From assembly GCF_000711725.1 (NCBI RefSeq), contig NZ_JONP01000004.1:124001-188000 (forward strand): DNA of 64,000 bases, written 5' to 3'. A program made the translations under genes and the position numbers. Of the stretch, positions 56,003-64,000 are shown in pieces. The notes beneath the pieces are model-generated. The model was given only the letters and a program-made list of their open reading frames with translations. It was not told the origin of the DNA and made no database searches. The stretch is from Roseomonas aerilata DSM 19363 (GTDB taxonomy: Bacteria > Pseudomonadota > Alphaproteobacteria > Acetobacterales > Acetobacteraceae). Positions within the stretch are counted from its first letter, which is position 1; every line of letters starts with the position of its first letter.

Positions 56003-57420
56003 CCCGCCAGCGCCGCCACAGCCGCCGCCGCCGCCGCAACCAGCGGCGCCGGGAAGAGGAAGAACAGTACGTTGAACAAACCGGCCCCCGCGAGAACGAA
56101 GGAGACGGCGGAGGAGCGGCGGTCGAGCGCCGCCTCGGCGGTGTCGAAATACATGATCTTGATGATGCGGAGGTAGTAGTAGGCGCCGACCACGCTCGTC
56201 AGTACGCCCACCGTCGCCAGAACCCAGTACCCCTCCTGCACGGCGGCAAGGAAGACGTAGAGCTTCGAGAAGAAGCCCGCGAGCGGCGGGATGCCGGCCA
56301 TCGAGAACATGAAGATCGCCATGGCCAGTGCCATCGCGGGATCGGTGCGGCCGAGGCCCGCGAGATCCTCGATCCGCTCCAGCGAACGCCCCTGGCGCCG
56401 CATCGCCACGAGCACGGCGAAAACGCCCGCGTTCATGATGATGTAGATTGCCATGTAGAGCATGACACCGCGCAGCCCGACATCGGTCGCGACCGCCAGA
56501 CCCATCAGCGCGTAGCCGACATGGCCGATGGAGGAATAAGCCATCAGCCGCTTGATGTTGGACTGGCGGATCGCCGCGAGCGAGCCGAGCAGCATCGAGC
56601 CGAGCGAGGCCAGCCAGATCACGCCCTGCCACTGCTCCGCGAGATCGGCGAAAGGATCGGCCAGTACCCGCACCAGCAGCGCGACCGCCGCCACCTTCGG
56701 TGCGGAGGCGAAGAAGGCCGTCACCGGCGTCGGCGCCCCCTCGTAGACATCCGGCGTCCACATGTGGAAGGGCACGGCGGAGATCTTGAAGGCGAGCGCC
56801 GCGACGACGAAGGTCATGCCGACCAGCACGCCGAGGGAGACACCCCCCTCCCCCGACACCGCCGTCGCGATGGCCGAGAAGTTGGTGGTGCCCGCGAAGC
56901 CGTAGGTGAGGCTCGCGCCGTAGAGATAGAGGCCGGAAGCCAGCGCGCCGAGCACGAAATACTTCAGCCCCGCTTCGGCAGAGCGCGCGTTGTCACGGTC
57001 GAAGGCCGCGATGACGTAGAGCGAGAGCGAGAGCAGCTCGAGCCCCATGTAGAGGGTGATGAGATCTGAGGCCGAGACCATGGCCATCATCCCCACCGTG
57101 CTGAACAGCACGAGGATCGGGAACTCGAAGCGCGCGATCCCCTGCTTCTCGTTCCAGTCAAGCGCGAGCAGCAGCCCCGTCGCCGCGCCGAGCAGAATGA
57201 GGATCTTGGCAAAGCGCGCGAAGGCGTCGGAGATGAACTGGCCATGGAAGGCCTGTCCGTCCGGCGCGCCCAGCACAAGCACTGCCGCCACGAGCAGCGC
57301 GCCGAGCGTGCCCATGGTGATCGGGAAGGTCGTATCCCGCTTCGGGATCACACCGGCGAGCAGCAGCCCGAGACCGGCGACCGAGAGCACGGTCTCGGGA
57401 AGGGCGAGGGTCCAGTTCAT
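55999..57420 (-). CDS. nuoN: NADH-quinone oxidoreductase subunit N
   Basis: NuoN is one of three antiporter-like proton-pumping subunits of complex I. The 473-residue protein has many membrane helices, LDWNEKQGIARFEFPILVLFSTVGMMAMVSASDLITLYMGLEL, and the Lys/Glu-bearing helices ALAFKISAVPFHMWTPDVYEGAPTPVTAF. ATG 57420 is chosen; further upstream is nuoM's 3' region. It is 4 bases from nuoM and overlaps birA. Confidence 0.97.
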   Translation of the reverse strand: MNWTLALPETVLSVAGLGLLLAGVIPKRDTTFPITMGTLGALLVAAVLVLGAPDGQAFHGQFISDAFARFAKILILLGAATGLLLALDWNEKQGIARFEFPILVLFSTVGMMAMVSASDLITLYMGLELLSLSLYVIAAFDRDNARSAEAGLKYFVLGALASGLYLYGASLTYGFAGTTNFSAIATAVSGEGGVSLGVLVGMTFVVAALAFKISAVPFHMWTPDVYEGAPTPVTAFFASAPKVAAVALLVRVLADPFADLAEQWQGVIWLASLGSMLLGSLAAIRQSNIKRLMAYSSIGHVGYALMGLAVATDVGLRGVMLYMAIYIIMNAGVFAVLVAMRRQGRSLERIEDLAGLGRTDPAMALAMAIFMFSMAGIPPLAGFFSKLYVFLAAVQEGYWVLATVGVLTSVVGAYYYLRIIKIMYFDTAEAALDRRSSAVSFVLAGAGLFNVLFFLFPAPLVAAAAAAVAALAG

Positions 57421-57424
57421 CGTC

Positions 57425-58936
57425 TCACAGCCCCGCCAGCCGGGGGATCGCAAGGGCCGCCTCATGCCGCTCGACGAGCGCGGCGACCGAGGCCTCCCAG
57501 ACATGGGTGAAGGAGGAGGGATAGAGCCCCATCCAGAGAGTGAGCAGGATCAGCGGCGCGAAGATCGCCAGTTCCCGCGGGGAAAGGTCGAGCAGCGCCT
57601 TCACCTCGGCCTTCGTCACCTTGGAGAAGATCACCCGGCGGTAGAGCCAGAGCATATACGCCGCGCCGAGGATCATCCCCATCGCCGCGCCAAGCGCCAC
57701 CCAGCCATTGGACTTCCAGGCACCCGTGATCACGAGGAACTCGCCCGGAAAGCCCGCCGTGCCCGGAAGCGCCACGCTCGCCATGGTGAAGAGCATGAAG
57801 ACGAGCGCGTAGGCCGGCATGATCTTCGCCACCCCGCCGTAGCGCGCGATCTCCCGCGAGTGGACGCGGTCGTACAGCACGCCGACGCAGAGGAAGAGCG
57901 CGCCGGAGACCACGCCGTGCGACAGCATCTGGAAGATGGCGCCCGAGATGCCCTGCTGGTTGAAGGTGAACAGCCCGATCGTCACGATCCCCATATGGGC
58001 GACCGAGGAATAGGCGATCAGCTTCTTCATGTCGTCCTGCGCGAAGGCCACGCAGCTCGTGTAGATCACCGCGACCACGCTGAGCGCGAACATCATCGGC
58101 GCGAAATAAGCGGAGGCATCGGGGAAGAGCGGGATGGAGAAGCGCAGGAAGCCGTAGCCGCCCATCTTCAGCAGCACGCCCGCCAGGATCACCGAACCCG
58201 CCGTCGGAGCCTCGACGTGGGCGTCCGGCAGCCAGGTATGCACCGGCCACATCGGCACCTTCACCGCGAAGGAGGCGAAAAAGGCGAGGAACATCCAGTA
58301 CTGCCAGCTCACCGGCACGGGGTGCTGCATCAGCCCCGCGATGTCCGTCGTGCCCGCGTGATACCACAGCGCGAGGATCGCGAGCAGCATCAGCACCGAG
58401 CCGAGCAGCGTGTAGAGGAAGAACTTGAAGGCCGCGTAGACCCGCCGCTGCCCGCCCCAGACACCGATGATGAGGAACATCGGGATCAGAACGCCCTCGA
58501 AGAAGACGTAGAAGATGATGAGGTCGAGCGCGCAGAACATGCCGACCATCATCGTCTCGAGGACGAGGAAGGCGATCATGTACTCCCGCACCCGGTTCTG
58601 CACCGACTCCCAGGAGGCGAGGATGCAGATCGGCGTCAGCAGCGTGGAGAGCAGGACGAAGAGCATCGAGATGCCGTCCACGCCCATGTGATAGTTGACG
58701 CCGAACTCGGGCAGCCAGCTCACCTGCTCGACGAACTGCGCATCGGGCACCCGGGCGTCGAAGCGCGCCCAGAGGATGAGGGAGAGGCCGAAGACGATCA
58801 GGCTCGTCCACAGCGCCGTCCAGCGGGCATTCGAGGCGACGGTCGCCTCGTCCCCGCGGATGGCCAGGATCGCCACCACCCCCGCCAGCGGCAGGAAGGT
58901 GAGGAGGGAGAGCAGCGGGAAGCCGGCCGCGTTCAT
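57425..58936 (-). CDS. nuoM: NADH-quinone oxidoreductase subunit M
   Basis: NuoM is a second antiporter-like proton channel of complex I. The 503-residue protein has about 14 membrane helices, with [22 protein letters not shown] and the [44 protein letters not shown] motif (conserved Lys and Pro). ATG 58936 overlaps the nuoL stop by ATGA; the longer in-frame ORF to 59179 is antisense-like in nuoL. Works with NuoL, NuoN and NuoH. Confidence 0.97.
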   Translation of the reverse strand: MNAAGFPLLSLLTFLPLAGVVAILAIRGDEATVASNARWTALWTSLIVFGLSLILWARFDARVPDAQFVEQVSWLPEFGVNYHMGVDGISMLFVLLSTLLTPICILASWESVQNRVREYMIAFLVLETMMVGMFCALDLIIFYVFFEGVLIPMFLIIGVWGGQRRVYAAFKFFLYTLLGSVLMLLAILALWYHAGTTDIAGLMQHPVPVSWQYWMFLAFFASFAVKVPMWPVHTWLPDAHVEAPTAGSVILAGVLLKMGGYGFLRFSIPLFPDASAYFAPMMFALSVVAVIYTSCVAFAQDDMKKLIAYSSVAHMGIVTIGLFTFNQQGISGAIFQMLSHGVVSGALFLCVGVLYDRVHSREIARYGGVAKIMPAYALVFMLFTMASVALPGTAGFPGEFLVITGAWKSNGWVALGAAMGMILGAAYMLWLYRRVIFSKVTKAEVKALLDLSPRELAIFAPLILLTLWMGLYPSSFTHVWEASVAALVERHEAALAIPRLAGL

Positions 58937-60849
58937 CGGGTGAAGCCCAGGAAAATGACGGAAACGAAGACGACGAGGCCAGCGATCATGGTGAAGGCGT
59001 AGTTGGCCACGCGCCCGGTCTGGAAACGGGCCACGCCGCGCGCGGCGTCGACCGTGACGGCGGCGACGCCGTTCGGCACCCCGTCGATGATCTTCGCGTC
59101 GCCGGTCCGCCAGAGGACCGCCGCCAGCCGCCGGAAGGGCCGGACAAAGATCGCGTCGTACAGTTCGTCGAAATACCACTTGTTCAGCAGGAAGCGATGG
59201 ACAGCCGGGAAGGTCTCGGCCAGCCGCACCGGCAGCCCTGGCGCGAACATGTAGAAGAGGTAGGCGAGCGCGATTCCGGCGATGGCGATCACTGTCGGCG
59301 CCAGCGGCACCCAGCCGGGAACCTCGTGCATCGCGTGCATGATGTGGTTGTGCTCGCCGTTGAAAATGGCGCCGTTCCAGAACTCGCGCTCGTGGTGGCC
59401 AATGAAGAGGTCCGAAAAGGCCGCACCGGTGAAGAGCGCGCCCAGGGCCAGCACCAGTAGCGGGATCAGCATCACCGCGGGGCTCTCATGCACGTGCTCC
59501 ATGGTGTGGTGATCCGCGCGCGGGCGGCCGTGGAAGGTCAGGATCAGCAGGCGCCAGGAGTAGAAGGCAGTCAGGAAGGCCGCGATCAGCCCCATGGCGA
59601 AGGCATACATGCCGGCGCCGGTATGGGCCGCGAAGGCGCTCTCCAGGATCGCGTCCTTTGAATAGTAGCCCGCGAAGAAGGGGATGCCGGCCAGGGCGAG
59701 GCTGCCGATCCACATAACGGCATAGGTGACCGGGATCTTCGTCCAGATGCCGCCCATCTTGCGGATATCCTGCTCGTCCGACATCGCGTGGATGACGGAG
59801 CCGGCGGATAGGAACAGCAGCGCCTTGAAGAAGGCGTGGGTGAAAAGGTGGAAAACCGCCACCTGGTAGGCGCCGACCCCGATCGCGAAGAACATGTAGC
59901 CGAGCTGCGAGCAGGTCGAGTAGGCGATGATCCGCTTGATGTCGTTCTGCACGCAGCCGATCGTCGCCGCGAAGAAGGCGGTGGAGGCGCCGACGATCGT
60001 CACCAGCGTCAGCGCGTTCGGCGCGTGCTCGAAGATCGGCGACATGCGCGCCAGCAGGAACACGCCGGCTGTCACCATCGTCGCCGCGTGGATGAGGGCG
60101 GAAACCGGCGTCGGGCCCTCCATCGCGTCCGGCAGCCAGGTGTGCAGGCCGAGCTGCGCGGACTTGCCGCAGGCGCCGAGGAACAGCAGCACCGAGATCA
60201 CCTCGAGCGCCGGCATCCCCGCGAAAGTGGCCGAGCGCATCTCCTCCACCCGGCCGAAGATGTCGCCGAAGTTCAGGGCCCCGAAGGTCCAGAAGGTCAG
60301 CGCCATGCCGAGCATGAAGAAGAGATCGCCGACGCGGTTCACGATGAAGGCCTTCATCGCGGCCCGGTTCGCGCTCTCGCGGTCGTACCAGTAGCCGATC
60401 AGCAGGTAGCTCGCGAGGCCGACGCCCTCCCAGCCGAAGAAGAGCTGCACGAGGTTGTCCGCTGTCACCAGCATCAGCATGGCGAAGGTGAAGAGGCCGA
60501 GATAGGCGAAGAAGCGCGGCGGCGTCGCGTCATGCGACATGTACCCGACGCTGTAGAGATGGATGAAGGTGGAGATGAAGGTCACCATCCCCACCATCAT
60601 GGCGCTGAGCGTGTCGTAGCGAAGCGCCCAGTCCACGCTCAGCCCGCCCACGTTGATCCATTCGGAAATCGTGATGGTACGGGGCGCCGAGTGCAGCCCC
60701 ACCTCGACGAAGGCCGAGACGCCGCAGATGGCGGCCAGCACCATGCAGCCGACCGAAACCCACATGGAAAGGCGATCGCCCAGCCAGCGGCCGAAGAAGC
60801 CCGCGAGCGTCGCGCCCAGCAGGGGAAAGAAGACGGCACCGACGAACAT
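58933..60849 (-). CDS. nuoL: NADH-quinone oxidoreductase subunit L
   Basis: NuoL is the distal antiporter-like subunit with the long lateral helix that links the three channels. The 638-residue length fits. Signatures are [63 protein letters not shown] and [20 protein letters not shown]. nuoK lies 6 bases upstream and nuoM overlaps by four. Confidence 0.98.
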   Translation of the reverse strand: MFVGAVFFPLLGATLAGFFGRWLGDRLSMWVSVGCMVLAAICGVSAFVEVGLHSAPRTITISEWINVGGLSVDWALRYDTLSAMMVGMVTFISTFIHLYSVGYMSHDATPPRFFAYLGLFTFAMLMLVTADNLVQLFFGWEGVGLASYLLIGYWYDRESANRAAMKAFIVNRVGDLFFMLGMALTFWTFGALNFGDIFGRVEEMRSATFAGMPALEVISVLLFLGACGKSAQLGLHTWLPDAMEGPTPVSALIHAATMVTAGVFLLARMSPIFEHAPNALTLVTIVGASTAFFAATIGCVQNDIKRIIAYSTCSQLGYMFFAIGVGAYQVAVFHLFTHAFFKALLFLSAGSVIHAMSDEQDIRKMGGIWTKIPVTYAVMWIGSLALAGIPFFAGYYSKDAILESAFAAHTGAGMYAFAMGLIAAFLTAFYSWRLLILTFHGRPRADHHTMEHVHESPAVMLIPLLVLALGALFTGAAFSDLFIGHHEREFWNGAIFNGEHNHIMHAMHEVPGWVPLAPTVIAIAGIALAYLFYMFAPGLPVRLAETFPAVHRFLLNKWYFDELYDAIFVRPFRRLAAVLWRTGDAKIIDGVPNGVAAVTVDAARGVARFQTGRVANYAFTMIAGLVVFVSVIFLGFTR

Positions 60850-60855
60850 GGCGCC

Positions 60856-61167
60856 CTAACCCTTCAGGGTGGAAACGTCTTCCACCTCGATGCTGCCGGT
60901 GTTGCGGAAATAGATGACGAGGACCGCCAGCCCGATCGCCGCCTCGGCGGCCGCGACGGTCAGGATGAACATGGCGAAGATCTGCCCCGTCAGGTCACCC
61001 AACTGGGAGGAGAAGGCCACCAGGTTGAGGTTCACCGAGAGAAGGATCAGCTCCACCGACATCAGGATGACGATGATGTTCTTCCGGTTGAGGAAGATGC
61101 CGAAGATACCGAGCACGAAGAGGATCGCGCCGACCGTGAGGTAGTGGCCGAGGCCAATATCGAGCAT
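60856..61167 (-). CDS. nuoK: NADH-quinone oxidoreductase subunit K
   Basis: NuoK is a three-helix proton-channel subunit. The 103-residue product shows [48 protein letters not shown] with the conserved membrane Glu in helix 2 (MSVELIL) and a second in helix 3 (AAAEAAIG). The length is family-typical. It overlaps nuoJ by one base. Confidence 0.97.
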   Translation of the reverse strand: MLDIGLGHYLTVGAILFVLGIFGIFLNRKNIIVILMSVELILLSVNLNLVAFSSQLGDLTGQIFAMFILTVAAAEAAIGLAVLVIYFRNTGSIEVEDVSTLKG

Positions 61168-61862
61168 CAGTGGTGCCCCCCGTGGCCGTGGCCGTGATCG
61201 TCGTCATGCGCGATGACCTTCGGCTTCTCCTCCGGCACCGGCGGGCGAAGGATGCCCAGCGACCCGATGGAAGCCCCGACCGGCACCTTCGCCATGTCGA
61301 GCTGCGTGCGCCGCGTCACCTGCGCCTCGATGTTCTGCCGCTTGCTCTGCACGCGGTCGCGATGCGTGAGGACGATGGCCCCGATCATGGAGACCAGCAG
61401 CACCAACCCCGCGCCCTGGAAGAGGAACACGTAGTCCGTATAGAGCACCCGGCCGATCGCCACCGTGTTCTGCACGTCCGCCGGCATGGCGTTCAGCCGA
61501 AGCTCCGGCGCCTGCCCGCTCGACTGCCAGGCGCCGAGCACGAAGACCAGCTCCAGGAACAGGATGCCGCCGATCACCGCCCCGATCGGCGCGTAGCGCT
61601 GAAAGCCCTGCCTCAGCCGCACGAAGTCGATGTCGAGCATCATCACGACAAAGAGGAACAGCACCGCGACCGCGCCGACATAAACGATGACCAGGATCAT
61701 CGCCAGGAACTCGGCACCCGCGATCAGGAAGAGGGCGGCGGCGTTGAAGAAGGCCAGGATCAGGTACAGCACGCTGTGCACCGGGTTCCGGCTGGTGACC
61801 ACCATCACGGCGCTGGCGATCAGCACCGCGGCGAAGGCGTAGAAGGCGAGTCCAGCGATCAT
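61167..61862 (-). CDS. nuoJ: NADH-quinone oxidoreductase subunit J with His/Asp-rich tail
   Basis: NuoJ is a membrane subunit next to the quinone-side channel. The 231-residue product has five helices with [41 protein letters not shown], the family signature. Its last ~20 residues (about 212-231) form an Asp/His-rich tail, [13 protein letters not shown], not part of the usual core (~170-205 residues). That tail could bind metal ions and may be exposed in the cytosol or periplasm. It overlaps nuoI by ATGA. Confidence 0.95.
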   Translation of the reverse strand: MIAGLAFYAFAAVLIASAVMVVTSRNPVHSVLYLILAFFNAAALFLIAGAEFLAMILVIVYVGAVAVLFLFVVMMLDIDFVRLRQGFQRYAPIGAVIGGILFLELVFVLGAWQSSGQAPELRLNAMPADVQNTVAIGRVLYTDYVFLFQGAGLVLLVSMIGAIVLTHRDRVQSKRQNIEAQVTRRTQLDMAKVPVGASIGSLGILRPPVPEEKPKVIAHDDDHGHGHGGHH

Positions 61863-62347
61863 CGGAAGGGGGCATCCGCCTTCAGGCGGGCCGCGAGCAC
61901 CGGCTCCCAGCGATCGCCGTTATCGAGCAGCTTCTCCTTGTTATAGAGCAGCTCCTCGCGGGTCTCGGTCGCGAATTCGAGGTTCGGCCCGAGGACGATG
62001 GCATCCACCGGGCAGGCCTCCTCGCAGAGACCGCAATAGATGCACTTGGTCATGTCGAGGTCGTAGCGCGTCGTGCGGCGGGAAGCGTCCTCGCGCGGCT
62101 CGGACTCGATAGTGATGCAGACGGCCGGGCAGACCGCCTCACAGAGCTTGCAGGCAATGCAGCGCTCCTCCCCATTGGGGTAGCGGCGCAATGCGTGCTC
62201 CCCCCGGAAGCGCGGGCTCAGCGGAGAGCGCTCGGAGGGGTAGTTGATGGTGGCCTTCGGCTTGAAGAAGGCACGCAGCGTCAGCCCCATGCCGGAGATA
62301 ATCTCCGTCAGCAGGAGGCTGCGCGCGATGCGGTCGAGCGTCGCCAT
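61859..62347 (-). CDS. nuoI: NADH-quinone oxidoreductase subunit I
   Basis: NuoI carries two [4Fe-4S] clusters (N6a, N6b) that pass electrons toward N2. The 162-residue product has both ferredoxin motifs: [15 protein letters not shown] and [15 protein letters not shown]. The N-terminus ([21 protein letters not shown]) is an amphipathic anchor as in the family. ATG 62347 is chosen. nuoH precedes it by 44 bases. Confidence 0.98.
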   Translation of the reverse strand: MATLDRIARSLLLTEIISGMGLTLRAFFKPKATINYPSERSPLSPRFRGEHALRRYPNGEERCIACKLCEAVCPAVCITIESEPREDASRRTTRYDLDMTKCIYCGLCEEACPVDAIVLGPNLEFATETREELLYNKEKLLDNGDRWEPVLAARLKADAPFR

Positions 62348-62391
62348 TCAGCGGACCTTTCGCGGGCGCAGGTTGCGCCGAAGTGTCGAAA

Positions 62392-63402
62392 TCATGTCGG
62401 AAGCCAGCCCGCCACCTTCAGCACGCCCGCGGTGATCACCAGCCAGATGAGGCTGATCGGCAGGAACACCTTCCAGCCGAGCCGCATGAGCTGGTCGTAG
62501 CGGTAGCGCGGGAAGGTCGCGCGGACCCAGACGAAGACGAAGAGACAGAAGCAGACCTTCAGGATGAACCAGACCGGCCCAGGCACCAGGTTCAGCGGCG
62601 CCACGTCGAAGGGCGGCAGCCAGCCCCCGAGGAAGAGGATCGTGGTGAGCGAGGACATGAGGATCATGTTCGCGTACTCACCGAGGAAGAAGAGGGCGAA
62701 GGTCATCGCGGAGTATTCCACGAAGAACCCCGCCACCAGCTCCGATTCACCCTCGGGCAGGTCGAAGGGCGCCCGGTTCGTCTCTGCCAGGGTGGAGATG
62801 AAGAAGATGACGAACATCGGGAAGAGCGGGATGAAGAACCACACCGTCTTCTGCGCCAGCACCACGTCCGTCAGGTTCAGCGACCCCACGCAGAGCAGCA
62901 CGGTGACGATCACGAAGCCCATCGAGACCTCGTAGGACACCATCTGCGCCGCCGAGCGGAGCGCGCCGAGAAAGGCGTATTTCGAGTTCGATGCCCAGCC
63001 CGCGATAATGATGCCGTAGACCCCGAGTGAGGAGATCGCGAAGAGGTAGAGCACCCCGACATTGATGTCGGCGACCGCCCAGCCCTCGTTCACGGGGATC
63101 ACCGCCCAGGCGATCATCGCGAGCGAGAAGGTGAGCATCGGCGCCATGATGAAGAGCACCCGGCTCGCGCCCGCGGGCACGATCGTTTCCTTCATCAGCA
63201 TCTTGCCGGCATCGGCGAAGGGCTGCAGCAGCCCGAAGAAGCCGACCACATTCGGCCCCTTCCGCAGCTGCATCGCGCCGAGGATCTTGCGCTCCGCCCA
63301 GGTGAGATAGGCCACGAAGATCAGCAGCGGCACCAGCAACGCCAGCGCCTGGGCCAGCGTCAGCGACAGCACCCCAATGGGGGAGTTGAGGAAGTCGGTC
63401 AT
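62392..63402 (-). CDS. nuoH: NADH-quinone oxidoreductase subunit H
   Basis: NuoH forms much of the quinone-binding chamber and links the peripheral arm to the pumps. The 336-residue product has eight helices with [19 protein letters not shown], the acidic quinone-loop [21 protein letters not shown] (Glu and Asp residues) and [15 protein letters not shown] 63402 overlaps the nuoG stop (ATGA); the longer in-frame ORF to 63447 is antisense to nuoG. Confidence 0.98.
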   Translation of the reverse strand: MTDFLNSPIGVLSLTLAQALALLVPLLIFVAYLTWAERKILGAMQLRKGPNVVGFFGLLQPFADAGKMLMKETIVPAGASRVLFIMAPMLTFSLAMIAWAVIPVNEGWAVADINVGVLYLFAISSLGVYGIIIAGWASNSKYAFLGALRSAAQMVSYEVSMGFVIVTVLLCVGSLNLTDVVLAQKTVWFFIPLFPMFVIFFISTLAETNRAPFDLPEGESELVAGFFVEYSAMTFALFFLGEYANMILMSSLTTILFLGGWLPPFDVAPLNLVPGPVWFILKVCFCLFVFVWVRATFPRYRYDQLMRLGWKVFLPISLIWLVITAGVLKVAGWLPT

Positions 63403-64000
63403 CACTCGGCCGCCATGGCGGGGGTTGGCGCATGGGTGCGCGCGCATTCCGCCATCACGTCACTCGCCCGGCCCATGACATCGGCCTGGTAGTAGTTCGT
63501 AATGAAGGGCACGAAGGGCTCGCTCCCCACCGCCCCGGCATCCCCGGCGGGGATGGCGGAAACAACGGCCGGCGGCGGCAGCTCGTCCACGCGTTCGAAG
63601 ACCGGGTTCGCCCCGACCAGTCGCGAGCGAACCCCGAACAGGTCGTCATAGGGCAGCGGATGCCCGAGCAGCTCGCTCGCTGCACGAATGATCCGCCAGT
63701 CCTCGCGCGCCTCGCCCGGTGGGAAGACACCGCGGCGGCCACGCTGCACGCGCCCCTCGGTGCTGACGTAGGTGCCGTCCTTCTCCAGGTAGGTCGCGCC
63801 CGGAAGAATAACGTCCGCGCGGCCCGCCATGCGGTCCCCGTGGTGCCCCTGGTAGATCACGAAGGTGCCCGGCGCGATCAGCGCGGGATCGAAGGCATCC
63901 GCGCCAAGCAGCCAGAGCGCATCTACCCCGCCGCCGAGCATCGCGCCCAGGCCCTTGCCCCCCTGCCCCGGCAGGAAGCCGAGATCGAGCGCCGCGACCT
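63402..64000 (-). CDS. nuoG: NADH-quinone oxidoreductase subunit G (partial, C-terminal part)
   Basis: NuoG carries the iron-sulfur chain entering complex I; only its C-terminal ~199 residues are here, the N-terminal part with the cysteine clusters lies outside the window. The visible segment has [19 protein letters not shown] near the window end and the molybdopterin-oxidoreductase-like [52 protein letters not shown], which fits NuoG. The rest of the nuo operon follows. Confidence 0.94.
   Translation of the reverse strand, partial: VAALDLGFLPGQGGKGLGAMLGGGVDALWLLGADAFDPALIAPGTFVIYQGHHGDRMAGRADVILPGATYLEKDGTYVSTEGRVQRGRRGVFPPGEAREDWRIIRAASELLGHPLPYDDLFGVRSRLVGANPVFERVDELPPPAVVSAIPAGDAGAVGSEPFVPFITNYYQADVMGRASDVMAECARTHAPTPAMAAE

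Noticed and set aside
55999-56761. N-terminal extension of birA through nuoN
   Set aside because: The frame is open but encodes Gly/Arg-rich residues antiphase to nuoN. The ligase domain begins at GTG 56002.

Overview
The window is a GC-rich (about 70% by eye) stretch of a bacterial chromosome. It is almost entirely protein-coding and has no rRNA, no recognised tRNA, no CRISPR array, no transposase and no phage genes. Gene order and protein content point to an alphaproteobacterium, most likely Acetobacteraceae (Roseomonas-like). Supporting this are the linked trpGDC-moaC-moeA-lexA-comEC-gltX block, the rpsB-tsf-pyrH-frr-uppS-cdsA-dxr-rseP-bamA-lpx block, the nuo-birA-coaX-rnj-DUF1467-proS-lolCD block, a GAAC-N7-GAAC LexA box, a ProRS apparently without the editing insert, and orphan tripartite-tricarboxylate (Bug) receptors. 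The family assignment is inference; no database search was possible.

Layout. 1-2628 (minus): tpiA, secG and pyrG (pyrG is cut by the window start). 2752-11342 (plus): a tightly packed run of a PpiD-like periplasmic folding factor, trpE, trpG, trpD, trpC, moaC, moeA and the SOS repressor lexA, which carries its own promoter and SOS box. 11520-13703 (minus): comEC, convergent with lexA. 13782-15188 (plus): gltX. 15169-20887: an accessory cassette of a LysR regulator divergent from a five-gene operon (periplasmic binding protein, metal-dependent amidohydrolase, ABC ATPase, two permeases). 21026-23446: a small exported protein with a strong terminator and a lone chemoreceptor.

23530-41233 (minus): an envelope and translation super-cluster. 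In transcription order it holds a TerB-like protein, rpsB, tsf, pyrH, frr, uppS, cdsA, dxr, rseP, bamA, skp, lpxD, fabZ, lpxA, lpxI, gloA, ycjX and a ycjF-like gene. It links ribosome supply, isoprenoid and phospholipid precursors, outer-membrane protein assembly and lipid A synthesis. 41408-48515 holds two orphan Bug-type solute receptors, a 56-residue membrane protein, dnaE and an M28 peptidase.

48565-51831 (minus): proS, lolC and lolD (lipoprotein release). 52148-64000 (minus apart from one small plus-strand gene): the 3' part of the complex I operon (nuoG partial, nuoH to nuoN) running into birA, coaX and rnj, then DUF1467. Most neighbours overlap by 1-8 bases (ATGA, GTGA, TTGA or TGATG junctions), so translational coupling is pervasive, and many starts are GTG or TTG.

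No spectacular new system is evident. The best candidates for something undescribed are the LysR/ABC/amidohydrolase cassette of unknown substrate, the Bug receptor-M28 peptidase pair, several small exported or membrane proteins, and structured intergenic elements (a tandem palindrome at 1804-1852, an SOS box nested in an inverted repeat, the rpsB leader hairpin, and a palindrome covering the chemoreceptor ribosome-binding site).
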